From CAYRES01 sp964423425 (GTDB lineage: Bacteria > Actinomycetota > Thermoleophilia > RBG-16-64-13), in assembly GCA_964423425.1 (NCBI GenBank), contig CAYRES010000005.1:135559-199558 (forward strand): 64,000 nucleotides of DNA, written 5' to 3'. Position numbers and translations under genes: made by a program. Shown in pieces: positions 9,196-18,553 of the stretch (position 1 is the stretch's first letter; every line of letters starts with the position of its first letter). The notes under the pieces were generated by a model, which worked only from the letters and a program-made list of their open reading frames with translations, had not been told where the DNA came from and ran no database searches.

Positions 9196-12030
9196 GTGTT
9201 TGACAGGCTGGGACGTTTCGCAGCCCGCTACCGCTTCTTCATCGTCGGCGCCTGGGCAGTGGTCGCGCTGCTCCTCACCCTTCTCACGCCCAACATCGAC
9301 GATGTATCCGTCCACGACCAGCGCCAGTTCCTCTCCGAGAACACTGAGAGCCTCGCGGCGGCCGAGGCCGTGCGGCAATCATTCCCCGAACTGTACTCGG
9401 CGAGCAGTGCGGTGTGCGTGGTTGATGCGGGTGCCGGCGGGTCTATCGAGGAACCCGGCACCCAACGCTTTCTCTCCCAGCTGACCGAAGCGCTCACCGG
9501 TCCGTCCGCCCCCCCGAACGTGGTCCGTGTGCTCTCGCCCGTCAACGCAGGCGAAGAGACGGCCAGGGCGCTCGTGAGCCACGACGGCCAGATCGCCGTC
9601 GTGGCAGTGAGCTTCGATACCGCCGCCACAGAGGACGAGACCCGCGAGGCGCTCGCGACGACACAGATGGTGCTGAACGAAGCGCCCGACGGCACCTCCG
9701 CCTACATCACCGGCGATGCCGCCATCATCTCCGCCTACGACAAGGCGGCCCGGGAGAGTGTGGATTCCACCACTTGGCTCACCATCGTACTGGTGATAGT
9801 CATCCTCCTACTCGTCTACCGTTCGCCCGTGAGCCCCCTCATACCTCTGGCCACCATCACTCTCGCGTATCTGGTCTCGCGGGGTGTGGTGGCCGTCCTG
9901 GGCAACACGGTGATGACCATCTCCGGCTATACCAACATCTTCATCGTCGTCATCCTGTTCGGCGCCGGCACCGACTACTGCCTGTTCCTCATCAGCCGCT
10001 TCCGCGAGGAGACCGCGGCAGACGTGTCCGTCTCCTCCGCCGTGCAGAAGACCGTACGCGTGGTGGGTGAGACCATCACCTCGAGCGCGGGCACCGTGGT
10101 CGTGGGTCTCTCCACCATGGCCTTCGCCGAACTCGGCTTCTACAACACCAGCGGTCCCAGCGTGGCTATTGCTGTAGTCATCGCGCTCATTGCCGGACTC
10201 ACGCTCACGCCCGCCTTCCTCGCCCTTCTCGGCCGCCGCTCCTTCTGGCCCCGCAAAGCCCGGGCCGTCCCTGAGGGTGGGCACTTCTGGGGCCGCTGGG
10301 CCGGATGGGTGGGCCGGCACCCCGTCCTGGTACTCGTGGTCTCGGTAGCTGTGCTGGCGCCGCTCGCCTACTACGGGCAGGGCCAAGAGCGGAATTTCGA
10401 CCTCGTCGCCGACCTCTCTCCCGTAGCCCCCGCCCGCCGAGGCTTCGAAGTCTTGTCCGAGCACCTCGATCCGGGTACGGTCGCGCCGCTCACCATACTC
10501 GTCCGCGACCCGGGGGGCATGAACACGGCGGCGGGCCTGGCTCAGTTGTCGGCCCTCCAGAGCGAGGTCGAGCAGGTCGAAGGCGTCGGCGTCGTGCGCA
10601 GCTTCAATGGGGCTCTGGCCGAGCGGGGTACCTTGGTGGTGGTCAACCAGCTGGGGGACATCGTGGCCGGCCTCGAGGAGGGGGCAGCCCGCTTCCCGGA
10701 TGCAGGGGGGGCGGAAGAGGGGGTCGCACTCGACCCCGGAGAGGTCGAAGCGGCCGTGACCGGCCTGGTGTCGGTGGCCCGGTATCTGGCCCAGCTGGCG
10801 CTCGAATACCCGGCCGTACTCGGCGAGGAAGGTTTCCGGCAGTCCGTGGAGGCCCTGGCCACTATCATTCAAGCCGCAGGTCTCGACATGCCCGGACTCT
10901 CCATCGATCCTTCAACCGGTGCCGGTGGTGAACTCGACCTGAGCACGCTGCGCGACATTGCAGACGGAGCGGCTCTACCCGCCGGCCTCGAAGGCTTCGA
11001 GTTGCCGGACGACCTCGAGGCCTTGCTGCCCGCCCTCGGTAGTGGACTCGTTGGGCTCTCCGCCGGCTTGGAGCAGTTGCAGACCGCCTTCGCCTCCCGG
11101 CCCGAAGCCCTGATGCTACCCCGCACCTACCTGGAGCAATACGAAGGGCTCACACACCTTGCCGCGGCCTACTTCTCGGAAGACGGCACCGCCGCCCGGC
11201 TGTCGGTGGCTCTTGCCGTAGGGCCCTACACCGGCGAAGCCATGGAGGCGGTGGGAGAACTCCGCCTGGTTGCCGCACAGCAGCCGGGGACTGCCCTGGT
11301 GGAAGGCACCTCTGCCATCATGGCCGACCTGCGCGACACATCGGAGAGCGACATGACGCGCGCCATCATCTCGGTGCTCGTCGGCATCTTCTTGGTACTC
11401 ATCGCCTTGCTGCGCTCCTTGGTCGCGCCCATCTATCTGATCCTCACCATCCTCCTCTCCTACGCCGCCACGCTCGGCATAGTACGCCTCGTGTTCTCGG
11501 ATATCCTGGGAGTGGAGGGCATCGTCTGGTGGGTGCCCCTCTTCATGTTCGTCATGCTGGTGGCGCTGGGCATGGACTACAACATCTTTCTCATGGGGAG
11601 GGTGAAGGAGGAGGTCGCAGGTCGCGGTAACCGAGCGGGCATCCCCATGGCCGTGAGCAGGACCGGGGCCATCATCACCTCGGCCGGCATCATCATGGCC
11701 GGCACCTTCGCCGCGATGATCAGCTCCACGCTCGTCGGCCTACGGCAGATCGGATTCGCCGTTGCCGTGGGCATCCTGCTCGACACCTTCGTGATCCGCA
11801 CGGCCGTGGTGCCGGCCATCGCACTACTGCTCGGGCGGGCCAGCTGGTGGCCGAGACGGGCACCGGGTCCCCCGGGAGGAGACGAAGCCGTCGCCGTCAC
11901 CCTGCCGGATGCTGCAGACGATGAGGCGGCTGTGTGCGGCCGGGCCGCCGCGGAAGGTGCGGATGCCGCCGGGTTAGGCGAGGTTGCCGCGGACGGCGGA
12001 GCCGACACCCGCGAAGAGACGGAAGGGTAG
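9196..12030 (+). CDS. MMPL/RND-superfamily transporter
   Basis: A 944-residue membrane exporter from GTG 9196 (GGGAGGT upstream). It has the two-fold RND architecture: an N-terminal helix, a large extracytoplasmic loop, and a helix bundle with the motif GAGTDYCLFLISRFREE (about 255-270), then a second repeat with GMDYNIFLMGRVKEE (about 793-807). Asp-Tyr in both motifs is the proton-relay pair of MmpL proteins. A Leu/Ala-rich loop at 430-680 and an acidic Ala-rich tail of about 50 residues complete it. MmpL relatives export lipids or siderophores, using the proton gradient. It follows the dehydratase gene by 32 bases and precedes a ketopantoate-reductase-like gene. The cargo is unknown. Confidence 0.88.
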   Translation: MFDRLGRFAARYRFFIVGAWAVVALLLTLLTPNIDDVSVHDQRQFLSENTESLAAAEAVRQSFPELYSASSAVCVVDAGAGGSIEEPGTQRFLSQLTEALTGPSAPPNVVRVLSPVNAGEETARALVSHDGQIAVVAVSFDTAATEDETREALATTQMVLNEAPDGTSAYITGDAAIISAYDKAARESVDSTTWLTIVLVIVILLLVYRSPVSPLIPLATITLAYLVSRGVVAVLGNTVMTISGYTNIFIVVILFGAGTDYCLFLISRFREETAADVSVSSAVQKTVRVVGETITSSAGTVVVGLSTMAFAELGFYNTSGPSVAIAVVIALIAGLTLTPAFLALLGRRSFWPRKARAVPEGGHFWGRWAGWVGRHPVLVLVVSVAVLAPLAYYGQGQERNFDLVADLSPVAPARRGFEVLSEHLDPGTVAPLTILVRDPGGMNTAAGLAQLSALQSEVEQVEGVGVVRSFNGALAERGTLVVVNQLGDIVAGLEEGAARFPDAGGAEEGVALDPGEVEAAVTGLVSVARYLAQLALEYPAVLGEEGFRQSVEALATIIQAAGLDMPGLSIDPSTGAGGELDLSTLRDIADGAALPAGLEGFELPDDLEALLPALGSGLVGLSAGLEQLQTAFASRPEALMLPRTYLEQYEGLTHLAAAYFSEDGTAARLSVALAVGPYTGEAMEAVGELRLVAAQQPGTALVEGTSAIMADLRDTSESDMTRAIISVLVGIFLVLIALLRSLVAPIYLILTILLSYAATLGIVRLVFSDILGVEGIVWWVPLFMFVMLVALGMDYNIFLMGRVKEEVAGRGNRAGIPMAVSRTGAIITSAGIIMAGTFAAMISSTLVGLRQIGFAVAVGILLDTFVIRTAVVPAIALLLGRASWWPRRAPGPPGGDEAVAVTLPDAADDEAAVCGRAAAEGADAAGLGEVAADGGADTREETEG

Positions 12031-12095
12031 GCGGGGGCTTCGGCGGCCTCGATGGGTCGGATGCGTCGCATAACCGAGAAGAGGAGTGGCCGGTA

Positions 12096-13088
12096 ATGCG
12101 CGTGGTGATAGTTGGTGCAGGCTCCTTGGGAATGGTGTTCGCGGCCCTGCTCGTACGACAGGGTCACGACGTGGTACTTGTCGGCCGGCAGAAGTCAAAG
12201 AACACCACCCAAGACGACACCGGCCGGGAAGGCTGCGCGCAGATTCGTCTTCGCGGCTGCATCGAGTTGGAGGACTCCATACCCTACACCACGTCCGCTC
12301 CGGCGGACGCCGACCTCCTCCTCCTCTGCACCAAAGCCATCGATACACCCGCCCAACTCCGGCCCCTTGCCGGCCTCGCCCCGCACGCCGTGCTCAGCCT
12401 GCAGAACAGTATCCACAAGAACCGATACCTCGCCGGCGCCTTCGGGAAAGAGCGGGTGCTCGGAGGAGCCACCATGGTCTCTGCGGAGCGCCGGACGAAC
12501 GGAGTGGTGTTGCTCACCTCCTTGGGCACCACTTTCGTGGGAGCACCCTGCAGCGCCCCTTCCGACCTGAGCACCGTTGCCGAGAAGACGGCGCAGGCTT
12601 TCGCGCAGGCCGGCTTCCCCAGCGTCGTCGTGAGCAACATCGAGCGCCTGGAGTGGACCAAAGCCTGCTTCGTGGCCGGCGGCTTCACCGTCGCCGCCCT
12701 CACCGGTCTCTCGGCCGACCGCTTCTTCACCGACTCCGACCTGGCCCGGGTATTCCTCTCTCTGGCCCGGGAGGTGGCCGTCGTCGCAGCAGCCGCCGGA
12801 CACGAGGTGGATGACTTCCCCGGTCTCCCCCTCCATTCCCTACTCGGGCTGTCGGAGGAGGAAGCCCTGGCAGCTCTCAGGAAGGTTGCCACCCGCTTCG
12901 TCGAAGCACCCTTCCCGGCAAAGCCCTCCATGCTGCAGGATCTGGAGGCGGGCCGGCCGCTCGAGGTGGAGGAGAACCTGGGCGCCCTGCTCCACGAAGC
13001 CGCACGGGTGGGTGTGGCTACGCCGCGATTGGAGATGGCCGTACGCCTCATACGGGGGCTGGCCTCTACCGAGAGCCGGGTTCGCTGA
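12096..13088 (+). CDS. Ketopantoate reductase family oxidoreductase (PanE/ApbA-like)
   Basis: A 330-residue NAD(P)H-dependent reductase. The N-terminal Rossmann signature MRVVIVGAGSLGMVFAALL begins at the ATG at 12096 (GAGGAG upstream at 12081). A catalytic-Lys/Asn region LLLCTKAIDT, LSLQNSIHKN, and the C-terminal helical domain with the ERLEWTKACFVAGG segment (catalytic Lys) match the family. PanE makes pantoate for CoA synthesis, but no other pan gene is nearby and this family includes paralogs acting on other 2-oxo acids, so the substrate is uncertain. An upstream in-frame ATG at 11934 lies inside the MMPL gene and is rejected. Confidence 0.85.
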   Translation: MRVVIVGAGSLGMVFAALLVRQGHDVVLVGRQKSKNTTQDDTGREGCAQIRLRGCIELEDSIPYTTSAPADADLLLLCTKAIDTPAQLRPLAGLAPHAVLSLQNSIHKNRYLAGAFGKERVLGGATMVSAERRTNGVVLLTSLGTTFVGAPCSAPSDLSTVAEKTAQAFAQAGFPSVVVSNIERLEWTKACFVAGGFTVAALTGLSADRFFTDSDLARVFLSLAREVAVVAAAAGHEVDDFPGLPLHSLLGLSEEEALAALRKVATRFVEAPFPAKPSMLQDLEAGRPLEVEENLGALLHEAARVGVATPRLEMAVRLIRGLASTESRVR

Positions 13089-13188
13089 CACCAACGGCTC
13101 CCCCGGCCGGCCTTACCGCAGCGGCGGCCGGAGAACCAGGACCTCGGTGAAGCGACCGCTCCGGTAAGAGCGCAGAGGCCTCCGGGGC

Positions 13189-13704
13189 TCAGTTCTGGCG
13201 CACCAGCCAGTACACCTCGATACGGCCGACGACCGATCGATTCGCCCCCGAGGGGGGCTCCACACGCACCTCCCACGGTGACCCCACGAGCTCGCGCTCG
13301 TTGACATCGGCCCACTCCACGATGGCCCCGTAGACAGGCTCGGTCTGGGTGCGAGAGCCTGTGTGTACAATGCGCGCAGCCAACCCTCCTGGTAGCAGCA
13401 CCAGCTTGAGAGGCGGATCGACAGGGAGAGGGAGGGCGATGGGTACCCCCACCTCGACCGGGGGTACGTCCGCAGGGTCAACAGGAGCAAGGGAGAGATC
13501 GTGGCGCACGACAATCGGATAGTCACTCGGGCTGATGCCGATGGTGGCCAGATAAAGCTCAATCTGCTCGATGGCGGTTTCGCTGCGCAGAGAGGGCCCC
13601 TCTGCGCCGCCACTCAGCTGCAACGCCACCATGAAGCGGGGCGCCACATGATGGATATCCACGCCGTTTCTGGGCTTCTCTCCGGTCACGCCCGCAGCCT
13701 TCAT
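13189..13704 (-). CDS. GyrI-like effector-binding domain protein (putative)
   Basis: A 171-residue soluble protein whose second half (EVGVPIALPLP ... GLAARIVHTGSRTQTEPVYG ... WADVNERELVGSPWEVRVEP) follows the beta-alpha pattern of GyrI-like / AraC effector-binding domains: a V-x2-HTG-x turn, a following helix ending in W, and a terminal E-hydrophobic strand. It has no DNA-binding domain. The stop of the preceding gene ftcD is separated by one base, so it is the last gene of the transporter-ftcD operon. It may bind a small molecule handled by that operon. The family assignment is by pattern only. Confidence 0.6.
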   Translation of the reverse strand: MKAAGVTGEKPRNGVDIHHVAPRFMVALQLSGGAEGPSLRSETAIEQIELYLATIGISPSDYPIVVRHDLSLAPVDPADVPPVEVGVPIALPLPVDPPLKLVLLPGGLAARIVHTGSRTQTEPVYGAIVEWADVNERELVGSPWEVRVEPPSGANRSVVGRIEVYWLVRQN

Positions 13705-13705
13705 T

Positions 13706-14614
13706 TCACCTATCCCCCAGCTCCGCCTCCAACAGGCGCGCCTCTATGATCTTCGCTGAAGAGAAATCGTGTATCTGCAGATAGTGGCGAACCGCCTCCT
13801 CAATGGCTCCGAGGGGAACCATACCCACCAATTCGCACTCTACCACGGGTACTCCGTGGCGGGCAGCCTCCGATCGAACACTCTCCACCACCCGGTGGAT
13901 GGGGGTCTGCTCGTGGTTAACCAGGTTCATAGACACCTGCACCAACCCCCGGTCTTTGAGTTCCATACCAAGCGCTTTCACGTAACGAAACCCGCCACTC
14001 GAGTGCCGGACCGCCCGGGCGATGGCCTGCGCCACGGCAAGGTTCGACGTACCCAGGTTGACGTTGAAGGCGATGAGAGGGTGGCGTGCCCCCACGACCG
14101 TGGCACCACACCGTGGATTGAACTCCGCCGGACCGGCATCCGGACACCCCTCCGGGCCACAGAGGTGCTCCGCGAGCTTCTCGTACTCCCCCCGGCGGCA
14201 GTCGGCCAAGTTGCAGCGCTCAGGCCGGAGTGCGGCCTCCTCATAGAAGTACACGGGTACACCCATGGCTCCCAGCGCCTCTCCCAAGGCATGGGCGACA
14301 TGCACAGCTTCTTCCATCTCTATGCCTCTGAGGGGTACGAAAGGCACCACGTCCACCGCCCCGAGCCGCGGATGGCACCCGGTGTGCGTGCGCATGTCGA
14401 TGAGACCGTATGCCTCGGCACAGAACTCCATTGTTGCCGCGAGCACCTTCTCCGGATCGCCCACGTAGGTGAACACCGAGCGATTGTGATCGGGGTCCGA
14501 CGAGTAGTCGAGCAACGCCACGCCCGATGACGAGGACAGCAGAGTAGCCAAGGCCTCAATCTTCTCTGAATCACGTCCTTCGCTCACATTCGGCACGCAC
14601 TCGAGCAACTTCAT
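13706..14614 (-). CDS. ftcD: Glutamate formimidoyltransferase
   Basis: A 302-residue enzyme transferring the formimino group from N-formimino-L-glutamate to tetrahydrofolate in histidine breakdown; bacterial homologs can also transfer formyl groups. Signatures: LLECVPNVSEGRD at the N-terminus, YSSDPDHNRSVFTYVG, IDMRTHTGCHPRLGAVDVVP (the folate/catalytic His region), and the C-terminal subdomain with VNLGTSNLAVAQAIARAVR and VQVSMNLVNHEQTPIHRVVE. Length fits the transferase without the cyclodeaminase domain. No hutH, hutU or hutI is in the window. It sits 24 bases after a peptide ABC permease, at the end of that operon, which is unusual. Confidence 0.93.
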   Translation of the reverse strand: MKLLECVPNVSEGRDSEKIEALATLLSSSSGVALLDYSSDPDHNRSVFTYVGDPEKVLAATMEFCAEAYGLIDMRTHTGCHPRLGAVDVVPFVPLRGIEMEEAVHVAHALGEALGAMGVPVYFYEEAALRPERCNLADCRRGEYEKLAEHLCGPEGCPDAGPAEFNPRCGATVVGARHPLIAFNVNLGTSNLAVAQAIARAVRHSSGGFRYVKALGMELKDRGLVQVSMNLVNHEQTPIHRVVESVRSEAARHGVPVVECELVGMVPLGAIEEAVRHYLQIHDFSSAKIIEARLLEAELGDR

Positions 14615-14638
14615 TGTCTTTCCTCTCCCACCACGGGG

Positions 14639-15583
14639 TCAGCGGTAGCGGATGCGCGGGTTCAACACCCCATAGAGAATATCAGCGAGCAGATTCGATA
14701 CTCCATAGATCAGCACGATGATCATGGCCGACGCCTGTATGAGGGGCACATCCCGCCGTTGGATGCCGAAGAGGACCAGACGCCCCAAGCCGGGGTAGCT
14801 GAATACCGATTCGGTGACGATGAGCCCGCCCACCAGCCAGCCGATGCCGATGGCTACGACAGTCACAGTGGGGAGCAGCGAATTGCGGAGCACGTGCCCG
14901 AAGAGTACCTGCGTGGAGGAGAGGCCCTTGAGCCGAGCCGTACGTACGTAGTCGGTGCCGAGCACCTCCACGGTACTGGAACGGGTCATACGTACGACAT
15001 AGGCCAGACTGGTGAGCGACACCGTGATCGCCGGCAGGATGAGACGAGGCAGCGCCTCGATGAACCCGGTATCCGGCCCAATGGCCGAGCTCGCAGGGAA
15101 CCACTTGAGCTGCACCCCAAATACACCGATGAGAATCACGCCGGTCACGAATTCCGGCAGGCCGATGAAGGCCAAGGAGCCCACCGAGATCGACTGATCG
15201 AGCCATGAGTCGCGCTTGAGAGCGGCGATCAATCCCAGCATGACACCGAGGGGCACATACAGCGCGAAGGCGACCAAAGCCAGCATGGCCGAATTGCGCA
15301 GACGCTGCAATACCAACGGTCGCACTTCCGACCCCGTGCTGATGGAGTCACCCCACTCCCCCGTGACGAACCCCCCGAGCCAACTGCCGTATTGAACCAC
15401 TGGCGGCCGATTCAGACCAAGTTCCTCCCGCAACTGTTCCTTGGCCTCTTGGCTTGCGAACCTTCCCAACACCATGGTGGCCACATCGCCCGGCAGCAGC
15501 TGAGTGGCAGCAAAGACCACGACGGAGGCAAGAAACAGCGACACCGCCATGAAGCCCAGCCGGCGGATGATGAAACGAGACAT
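14639..15583 (-). CDS. Peptide/nickel-type ABC permease (DppB-like)
   Basis: A 314-residue inner-membrane permease with six predicted helices. The N-terminus MSRFIIRRLGFMAVSLFLAS and LLPGDVA segment are typical of DppB/OppB, and the EAA loop is visible at DYVRTARLKGLSSTQVLFGH. The start ATG overlaps the stop of the upstream ATPase gene by one base (TGATG) and is preceded by GAGGGGGG. It is the first permease half of the importer encoded here. Confidence 0.92.
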   Translation of the reverse strand: MSRFIIRRLGFMAVSLFLASVVVFAATQLLPGDVATMVLGRFASQEAKEQLREELGLNRPPVVQYGSWLGGFVTGEWGDSISTGSEVRPLVLQRLRNSAMLALVAFALYVPLGVMLGLIAALKRDSWLDQSISVGSLAFIGLPEFVTGVILIGVFGVQLKWFPASSAIGPDTGFIEALPRLILPAITVSLTSLAYVVRMTRSSTVEVLGTDYVRTARLKGLSSTQVLFGHVLRNSLLPTVTVVAIGIGWLVGGLIVTESVFSYPGLGRLVLFGIQRRDVPLIQASAMIIVLIYGVSNLLADILYGVLNPRIRYR

Positions 15584-17667
15584 CAGCCCCCCTCATCCTC
15601 CAGGCACACCGAAAGGAGGCATGGTCCTTGGAGTGCCTCCAGCTCGGAGCACGGAATATGACAGCACAGCCAATGCGAACCCGGCCCCTCCTGCCAAGGC
15701 GGCTCTTGCGTCCGGCAGATGTCACCCAGCACACGCGGACAACGGGTATGGAAGCGGCAGCCGGGAGGAACGTCGAGCGGACTCGGTACGGCTCCTTCCA
15801 GCCGGATGGTGGATTGCCGCACCCCGGGGTCGGGAACCGGAACCGCCGACAGGAGGGCCTCGGTGTAGGGATGGTAGGGGGGATTCAACACCTGCAGGGC
15901 GTCACCCAACTCGACCACCTTCCCCAGATACATCACCGCGATCCAATCTGAGAGGTGCTGCACCGCCGCCAGATCATGAGATATGAAGAAGTAGGCGGTT
16001 TTCTGCTCCACCTGGAGGTCGTGGAGAAGGTTCATGAGCGAACCCTGTACCGAGACGTCCAACGACGAGAGCGGTTCGTCACAGAGAACCAGCTTGGGCT
16101 CCGCGGCGAAGGCCCGGGCCACCGCCACCCGCTGCTTCTCGCCCCCGGACAGCTCGCCGGGAAGACGTTCGGCGTATGCGGCCGGCAGGTTCACGGCGGC
16201 GAGCAGCTCCCGCACCTTCCGGCGCAGCTCCGCACCCCGTACACCCCTGAGAAGGTACAGGGGGCGGGAGATGGCCTCCCCCACCGGATGGCGCGGATTC
16301 AGAGAAGCGTCCGGATCCTGAAACACCATCTGGATATTCTTGAGCACGGTGCGGGACCTGCGGGCCGTAGTCCCTCCCAACGCTTCGCCTTCGAACAGAA
16401 CCCTCCCCGCCGTGGGTGCCTCCAAGCCGATGAGGGCGCGGGCAAGAGTCGTTTTGCCGGAGCCGCTCTCGCCCACCACGCCGAGAGTGCGGCCTCGATT
16501 CACGTAAAGAGTGACACCGTCGACCGCCCGCACTGCCTTTCTGCGCGCCTTTCCGGCGAACAGGTTCCCTCGCATGGGGAAGTGCTGCTCGACGTCGTGG
16601 GCCTCAAGAAGACGCTCCTCTCCCAATGAGACCGCCTCCCAGTCCACAGCCGATTCGATATCCTCGACATACGCGGCCGGGGTGGGAACGGCGGTGAACC
16701 GTCGGCACGCGGAGAGGTGACCTTCGCCGATCTCCCGCAGCGGAGGCCGCGACGCGCGGCAGGCTTCTTCCGCCAACGGACAACGGGGGGCAAACACACA
16801 CCCGGAGGGGAGTTCGTCGAGGTGGGGGATACGCCCCGGAATGGTGAGGAGCCTGCCCCGCCGCCCATCCACACGATAGCGGGGAATGCAACCCAGCAGA
16901 GCCAGTGTGTAGGGATGGCGAGGTCTGCTGAAGAGGGTGCGAAGATCTGCCTCTTCCACCATTTCCCCCGCATACAACACTCCCACCCGATCGCAGACCC
17001 GGGCCACCACTGCCAAGTCGTGCGTGATGTACAGAATGGCCGCGTCCAGCCGCGACTTGAGCTCGGCCACCAGGTCGAGCACCACAGCCTGAGTGGTCAC
17101 ATCGAGGGCGGTGGTGGGTTCATCCATGATGAGTAGGCGCGGGTCGGTGATGAGCGCCATGGCTATGACGCAACGCTGCAGCATGCCCCCGGAGAGTTGG
17201 TGCGGATAGCGGCGCACGACCGCCTCAGGGTCGGGCATCGCTACCTGCTCGAGCATGTGCAGAGCCCGCTCCCGGGCTTCCGCCTTGCCCATGTGGAGGT
17301 GCCGGCGGGCGACTTCCGCAACCTGGGAGCCCACCCGTATCGAGGGGTTGAGCGCGGTCGAAGGGCTCTGGTAGACCATCCCCACACGGTTCCCCCGCAC
17401 CGAGCGCACCTCGCGCGCCGGGAGCTCGAGCAGATTTCGGCCCTCGAAGAACACCTCTCCCGCCGTGATGCGGCCATTCTCCGCCAAGTAACGGATGGCA
17501 CCCAGAGCGAGGGTGGTCTTTCCCGATCCGGACTCGCCCACCAGGCCATAGCTCTGGCGTCCGGCTATGCCCAGGGAGACATCCCGCACCGCCGGGAGGG
17601 ACTTCCCTTCCGTTTCGTAGGCAATGCAGAGCCTTCTGATGTCGAGTACCGTGTCCATCGACCCCAT
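15583..17667 (-). CDS. Fused peptide ABC importer ATPase (DppD-DppF in one chain)
   Basis: A 694-residue protein with two complete nucleotide-binding domains. Unit 1 has Walker A GLVGESGSGKTTL, signature HQLSGGMLQRC, Walker B LLIMDEPTTALDV and the oligopeptide C-terminal motif PSGCVFAPRCPLAEEACR. Unit 2 has VVGESGSGKTTL, LSGGEKQRV, LVLCDEPLSSLDVS and PPGCRFHTRCPRVLGDIC. The Cys-rich tails bind an iron-sulfur cluster in several Dpp/Opp ATPases. DppD and DppF are usually separate genes, so this is a natural fusion. The start is ambiguous: ATG 17667 avoids overlap with the upstream stop and has a GGGG about 10 bases upstream; 17718 would overlap the permease by 32 bases; 17658 is also possible. 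Confidence 0.9.
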   Translation of the reverse strand: MGSMDTVLDIRRLCIAYETEGKSLPAVRDVSLGIAGRQSYGLVGESGSGKTTLALGAIRYLAENGRITAGEVFFEGRNLLELPAREVRSVRGNRVGMVYQSPSTALNPSIRVGSQVAEVARRHLHMGKAEARERALHMLEQVAMPDPEAVVRRYPHQLSGGMLQRCVIAMALITDPRLLIMDEPTTALDVTTQAVVLDLVAELKSRLDAAILYITHDLAVVARVCDRVGVLYAGEMVEEADLRTLFSRPRHPYTLALLGCIPRYRVDGRRGRLLTIPGRIPHLDELPSGCVFAPRCPLAEEACRASRPPLREIGEGHLSACRRFTAVPTPAAYVEDIESAVDWEAVSLGEERLLEAHDVEQHFPMRGNLFAGKARRKAVRAVDGVTLYVNRGRTLGVVGESGSGKTTLARALIGLEAPTAGRVLFEGEALGGTTARRSRTVLKNIQMVFQDPDASLNPRHPVGEAISRPLYLLRGVRGAELRRKVRELLAAVNLPAAYAERLPGELSGGEKQRVAVARAFAAEPKLVLCDEPLSSLDVSVQGSLMNLLHDLQVEQKTAYFFISHDLAAVQHLSDWIAVMYLGKVVELGDALQVLNPPYHPYTEALLSAVPVPDPGVRQSTIRLEGAVPSPLDVPPGCRFHTRCPRVLGDICRTQEPPWQEGPGSHWLCCHIPCSELEALQGPCLLSVCLEDEGG

Positions 17668-17686
17668 CGGCGAGAGCCCCGGGGGG

Positions 17687-18553
17687 CTATCGCTCCGCCC
17701 CCTTGGGTTGGAGGACATGCCGTAGTCCGTCGGTCATGAGGCTGGTCGACACCACCAGGAGCGCGATGGCTCCCGCCGGGAAGAGGAGCATCCAGGGAGC
17801 GGTGGCGAACCAGCCGCGGGCTTCATTTACCTGCAGGCCCCAGTCGGGAGAAGGCGGCTGCGCGCCCAGACCCAGGAATCCCAGCGAGGCCACCAGGAAG
17901 ATCGCGTATGAGAAGCGGATGGAGGCCTCGACGAGGAGGGGGGCGAGCGCATTGGGAAGCACCTCCCGGAACAGTATGTAGCCGCTGCGTTCTCCTCTGA
18001 TCCTGGCTGCCTCCACGAACTCCTTGGTCTTCAGATCGAGGACCATACTACGGGTCACGCGGGCGAGCACCGGCACGTAGAGCACGGTGATGACGAGGAT
18101 GAGATTGAGGTTGGACGAACCCAGGGTGGCCAAGAGCACGAGGGCGAGCAGGAGCGAGGGGATCGCCAGAAACACGTCGAGCACCCGCATGATGATCTCA
18201 TCCAGGAAGCGCCCGTAGTAACCGGAGACGAGTCCGATGGCCGTGCCCACCAGCACAGCCAGAATGGTGGCAGAGCCGCCCAGGAAGAAGACTCCTTGGG
18301 CGCCGGCCACCACCCGGCTGAAGATATCCCGGCCAAACTGGTCGGTGCCGAACAGGTGCGGCCAGCCCGGGGGCTCCAGACGATCGGGGGACTGGTCGGA
18401 GTAGCCATAGGGCGTGAGCCAGGGCCCCGCGAGGGCCATGACCAAGAACACCACGAAGACGGCGGTGCCGATCAAGGCCGCGCGTCGGCGCCTCAAGCGA
18501 CGCCAATACACGCCGAGGAGGCGCCGACGCGGACGTATCTCGGGAGCCGTCAC
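17687..18553 (-). CDS. Peptide/nickel-type ABC permease (DppC-like)
   Basis: A 288-residue permease. It starts with a basic cytoplasmic segment and the DppC hallmark HLFGTDQFGRDIFSRVVAGA at about 70-89, then an EAA loop near AARIRGERSGYILFREVLPN. Six helices are predicted. The GTG start overlaps the TGA of the upstream binding-protein gene by four bases (GTGA), showing translational coupling. Partner of the DppB-like permease at 14639. Confidence 0.92.
   Translation of the reverse strand: MTAPEIRPRRRLLGVYWRRLRRRRAALIGTAVFVVFLVMALAGPWLTPYGYSDQSPDRLEPPGWPHLFGTDQFGRDIFSRVVAGAQGVFFLGGSATILAVLVGTAIGLVSGYYGRFLDEIIMRVLDVFLAIPSLLLALVLLATLGSSNLNLILVITVLYVPVLARVTRSMVLDLKTKEFVEAARIRGERSGYILFREVLPNALAPLLVEASIRFSYAIFLVASLGFLGLGAQPPSPDWGLQVNEARGWFATAPWMLLFPAGAIALLVVSTSLMTDGLRHVLQPKGAER

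Noticed and set aside
9808..10872. Minus-strand ORF of 354 residues within the MMPL gene
   Set aside because: His/Gly/Asp-rich shadow; the plus-strand gene carries both RND motifs.
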